From Woeseia sp. (GTDB lineage: Bacteria; Pseudomonadota; Gammaproteobacteria; Steroidobacterales; Woeseiaceae): DNA of 8,041 nucleotides. Both the position numbers and the translations under genes were made by a program. The notes under the pieces are model-generated. The model saw nothing but the letters and a program-made list of their open reading frames with translations. It made no database searches and was not told where the DNA came from. The stretch is from positions 1 to 8,041 of the forward strand of contig JABIUH010000126.1 in the NCBI GenBank assembly GCA_018701055.1, in the 5' to 3' direction. Positions within the stretch are counted from its first letter, which is position 1, and each line of letters starts with the position of its first letter. This document shows positions 6,057 through 8,041 of the stretch, one piece after another.

Positions 6057-7076
6057 CTAGATGAAATCGACCGGTCCGGAACCGGCAATCACGCGGCCCA
6101 GGCGCCAGGCGCTTTCCCCGCATGCATTGAGCAGGTCAATTGCTGCGTCTGCGTTGTCGGCCGCCACGATAACGACCATACCGACGCCACAATTGAACGT
6201 GCGGCGCATTTCGTCAGTTTCGATTCTTCCGATTGCCTGCAGCCAGTCGAAGATTGGCATTTGCTGCCAACTATTGACGTCAATTTCTGCATGCACGTTT
6301 TCGGCGAGAATGCGTGGAATATTCTCTGACAGCCCGCCGCCAGTAATATGCGCGAGACCACGAATCTCCAGTGTCGATTGCAGCTCAAGAATGGAGCGAA
6401 CATAAATTTTGGTCGGCTGCATTAATAATTCTTCGGCAGGTGAGCCGTTGACGTCACGATTCTCCGCGATTTCCAGAACTTTTCGGATCAGGGAGTAGCC
6501 GTTCGAATGAGGGCCGCTTGAGGCGAGTCCGATGATTACGTCATCTGCCTGAACGGACGATCCATCAATGAGCTGGCTTTTTTCAACGGCCCCGACGCAG
6601 AATCCAGCGAGATCGTATTCGCCAGCGGTATACATGTCAGGCATCTCAGCTGTCTCGCCGCCAATGAGCGCGGCACCCGCTTGTTCACAACCGTCCGCAA
6701 TGCCGCTGATAACCGCTGCGGCGACCTCTGTATCGAGCTGTCCGCACGCGAAGTAGTCGAGAAAAAACAACGGCTCGGCACCCTGGACCAGCACATCGTT
6801 GACACACATTGCGACAAGATCGATGCCGATCGTGTCGTGTTTGCCCGTCACATGCGCTAATTTGAGTTTCGTGCCTACGCCGTCGGTCCCTGATACCAAT
6901 ACCGGCTCCTTATAGCGATCCGGTGGGATGGCAAATAGTCCTCCAAAACCGCCCAGTCCAGCCAGGACCTCCGGCCGGCGCGTTCTGGCAACCATCGGCT
7001 TGATGCGCTCTATCAGTGAGTTTCCAGCGTCGATATCAACGCCAGCATCTTTATATGTGAGTGGTTTTGTTGTCAT
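6057..7076 (-). CDS. purM: Phosphoribosylformylglycinamidine cyclo-ligase (AIR synthetase)
   Basis: 339 residues; E. coli PurM has 345. It closes the imidazole ring, converting FGAM and ATP to AIR, in purine synthesis, as a cytoplasmic homodimer of the PurM/ThiL/SelD ATP-binding superfamily. Visible signatures are YKDAGVDIDAGN (8-19), the ATP/substrate segment SGTDGVGTKLKLA (62-74), CVNDVLVQGAEP (91-102), GGETAEMPDMY (139-149), SGPHSNGYS (187-195) and ITGGGLSENIPR (244-255). Nothing is missing or truncated. The first gene of the purM-purN pair, it is transcribed away from the DUF2066 gene across a 177-bp spacer. The ATG at 7076-7074 fits the family N-terminus; the ribosome site (GAAG close to the ATG) is weak. 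Confidence 0.98.
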   Translation of the reverse strand: MTTKPLTYKDAGVDIDAGNSLIERIKPMVARTRRPEVLAGLGGFGGLFAIPPDRYKEPVLVSGTDGVGTKLKLAHVTGKHDTIGIDLVAMCVNDVLVQGAEPLFFLDYFACGQLDTEVAAAVISGIADGCEQAGAALIGGETAEMPDMYTAGEYDLAGFCVGAVEKSQLIDGSSVQADDVIIGLASSGPHSNGYSLIRKVLEIAENRDVNGSPAEELLMQPTKIYVRSILELQSTLEIRGLAHITGGGLSENIPRILAENVHAEIDVNSWQQMPIFDWLQAIGRIETDEMRRTFNCGVGMVVIVAADNADAAIDLLNACGESAWRLGRVIAGSGPVDFI

Positions 7077-7134
7077 GCTTCAAATTCGTGGGCATCAGGC
7101 CATGTGATTGCGGGTCGATGTTGGTAAGCCCTTC

Positions 7135-7161
7135 TGTTGGAGTTTAAATATTCTGCCAACA
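7135..7161. repeat. Small dyad in the purM/DUF2066 divergent spacer
   Basis: The arms TGTTGG (7135-7140) and CCAACA (7156-7161) are separated by 15 AT-rich bases. The position, between divergent genes and just upstream of the plus-strand promoter candidate, would suit an operator. The short arms make chance a serious alternative. Confidence 0.25.
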
Positions 7162-7163
7162 AG

Positions 7164-7193
7164 TTAGGAGGCCAACTGTGAGAACGATATAAT
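7164..7193 (+). promoter_or_regulatory. Sigma-70 type promoter candidate for the DUF2066 gene
   Basis: A perfect -10 box TATAAT (7188-7193) lies 18 bp after a weak -35 TTAGGA (7164-7169, three of six consensus bases). Transcription would start near 7200, giving a leader of about 54 nt. The leader contains a short GGCC/GGCC stem (7229-7242) and no obvious Shine-Dalgarno before the ATG at 7254. Confidence 0.45.
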
Positions 7194-7253
7194 AGAGCTT
7201 CAGCCGGTATCGGGAAACCATCTTTTTTGGCCTTCGCTGGCCGGGCAAATTAA

Positions 7254-8041
7254 ATGCGAGACAAGGCGATCAATTTGGGCAACGACCGGAGATCATCCGT
7301 TCGGCTGAGCTTGCTGTTATGCGGGCTGGCATCGCTCGCCGGCGGCTGGCAAGCCCCGCTGGCATGGGGCGTCGAAATGGAGTCTCTCTATACGGTGGAG
7401 GTGCCGCTTGATCCTGACAGCGGGGATGCGGAGGCGGATGCAAATCGCGCTGCGCTAAATGAAGTTCTCATTCGTATCACCGGTTCTACGGATATTGCCG
7501 AATCCGAAGATATGCTCGATTTATTTCCCAATCCGCGGATGTTTATCAGTCAATATCAGGAAGGACGCGGCGACACCCTTATTGTGTCTTTTGAAGGCGA
7601 GGCTTTGGAGCGCGTGTTACGCCAAACAAGTGCGCCCGTTTGGGGCTCGGACCGGCTGCTGACAATCGCCTGGCTGGCGGTAGATTGGGGAATGGGTGTG
7701 CGTGAAATTATTGGTTCGGATGAGCAAACTCGTCCGCCAGCGGCTAATCGCACCATCGACCGTAACAAGATGCTGCGCGAACGTATGGAGGCAGTCGCTA
7801 CGCGACGTGGCATTCCAATCGTATTTCCGCTGCTGGATGCGGAAGATCGACAACGCATAGGGTTTAGCGATATCTGGGGTGGATTTGACGAACAGCTCAT
7901 TGCGGCCGCAGAGCGCTACGGCGCCTCATCCGTGTTAGTCGGGCGTCTCCGACCAGGCTCGGCTCAAGCGAACCGCTGGACTTGGTACAACGATGGCCAA
8001 CGGCTGGACTGGACTGGCGAGCCAGAAGATGGGCTAAACAT
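7254..8041 (+). CDS. DUF2066 domain-containing exported protein, N-terminal part (cut by window edge)
   Basis: 262 codons are visible before the edge. After a basic N-terminus (residues 1-17, with R and K), a hydrophobic segment at about 18-38 ending in PLAWG looks like a Sec signal peptide, with cleavage plausible after Gly39. The mature part has hallmarks of DUF2066: TVEVPLD near the mature start, NRAALNEVLIRITGS, LERVLRQTSAPVWG, then FPLLD, SDIWGGFDEQL and RYGASSVLVGRL. The function of this family is unknown. The LLLC in the signal segment is not a proper lipobox. In Pseudomonas and relatives this gene lies beside purM and upstream of a PerM-type permease gene and hda, so those genes probably follow outside the window. 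The start is supported by the signal peptide and the promoter candidate, though the ribosome site is weak. Confidence 0.88.
   Translation, partial: MRDKAINLGNDRRSSVRLSLLLCGLASLAGGWQAPLAWGVEMESLYTVEVPLDPDSGDAEADANRAALNEVLIRITGSTDIAESEDMLDLFPNPRMFISQYQEGRGDTLIVSFEGEALERVLRQTSAPVWGSDRLLTIAWLAVDWGMGVREIIGSDEQTRPPAANRTIDRNKMLRERMEAVATRRGIPIVFPLLDAEDRQRIGFSDIWGGFDEQLIAAAERYGASSVLVGRLRPGSAQANRWTWYNDGQRLDWTGEPEDGLN

Noticed and set aside
7311..7330. LLLCG in the DUF2066 signal segment as a lipoprotein lipobox
   Set aside because: The residue before Cys is Leu rather than Gly/Ala/Ser, and the Cys is in the middle of the hydrophobic stretch.

Overview
The window looks like chromosomal DNA of a gammaproteobacterium of middling GC content. 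The reasons are gene order and protein character. A purN-purM pair diverges from a DUF2066 gene, and mrp is followed by dcd; both arrangements are familiar from Pseudomonas and relatives. The dCTP deaminase is also of the 188-residue Pseudomonas type. The genus cannot be named from the sequence alone. No tRNA, rRNA, CRISPR array, integrase or complete insertion sequence was seen.

Layout. Positions 1-536 (minus) carry the N-terminal part of a PilT/PilU-type pilus retraction ATPase, which runs off the left edge. Positions 537-829 are a spacer holding a small GC-rich hairpin (615-632) and most of a probable MITE (667-833 with its target duplication; perfect terminal inverted repeats flanked by CTAG). 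Positions 830-3256 (minus) encode an 808-residue soluble protein: an N-terminal HEAT-repeat array fused to a C-terminal eukaryotic-type Ser/Thr kinase. Positions 3257-3643 are a divergent spacer with a doubtful 63-codon ORF whose stop overlaps the kinase GTG start, a hairpin and a weak -10 box. Next, on the plus strand, come mrp (3644-4738) and dcd (4806-5372). dcd converges on purN (5382-6044, minus), and purM (6057-7076, minus) lies upstream of purN. A 177-bp divergent promoter region separates purM from a secreted or periplasmic DUF2066 protein (7254 onward), which runs off the right edge.

How the genes fit together. mrp, dcd, purN and purM are housekeeping genes: Fe-S cluster delivery, dUTP supply for dTMP synthesis, and two successive-pathway steps of de novo purine synthesis. 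The unusual part is the left third, a HEAT-kinase upstream of and collinear with a PilT-like ATPase. This suggests a phosphorylation-linked regulator of a type IV pilus motor. A short transposon-derived palindrome has inserted between the two genes, and its CTAG target contains the kinase stop codon. The kinase also occupies the place divergent from mrp where metG sits in E. coli and Pseudomonas, so this side of mrp appears rearranged.
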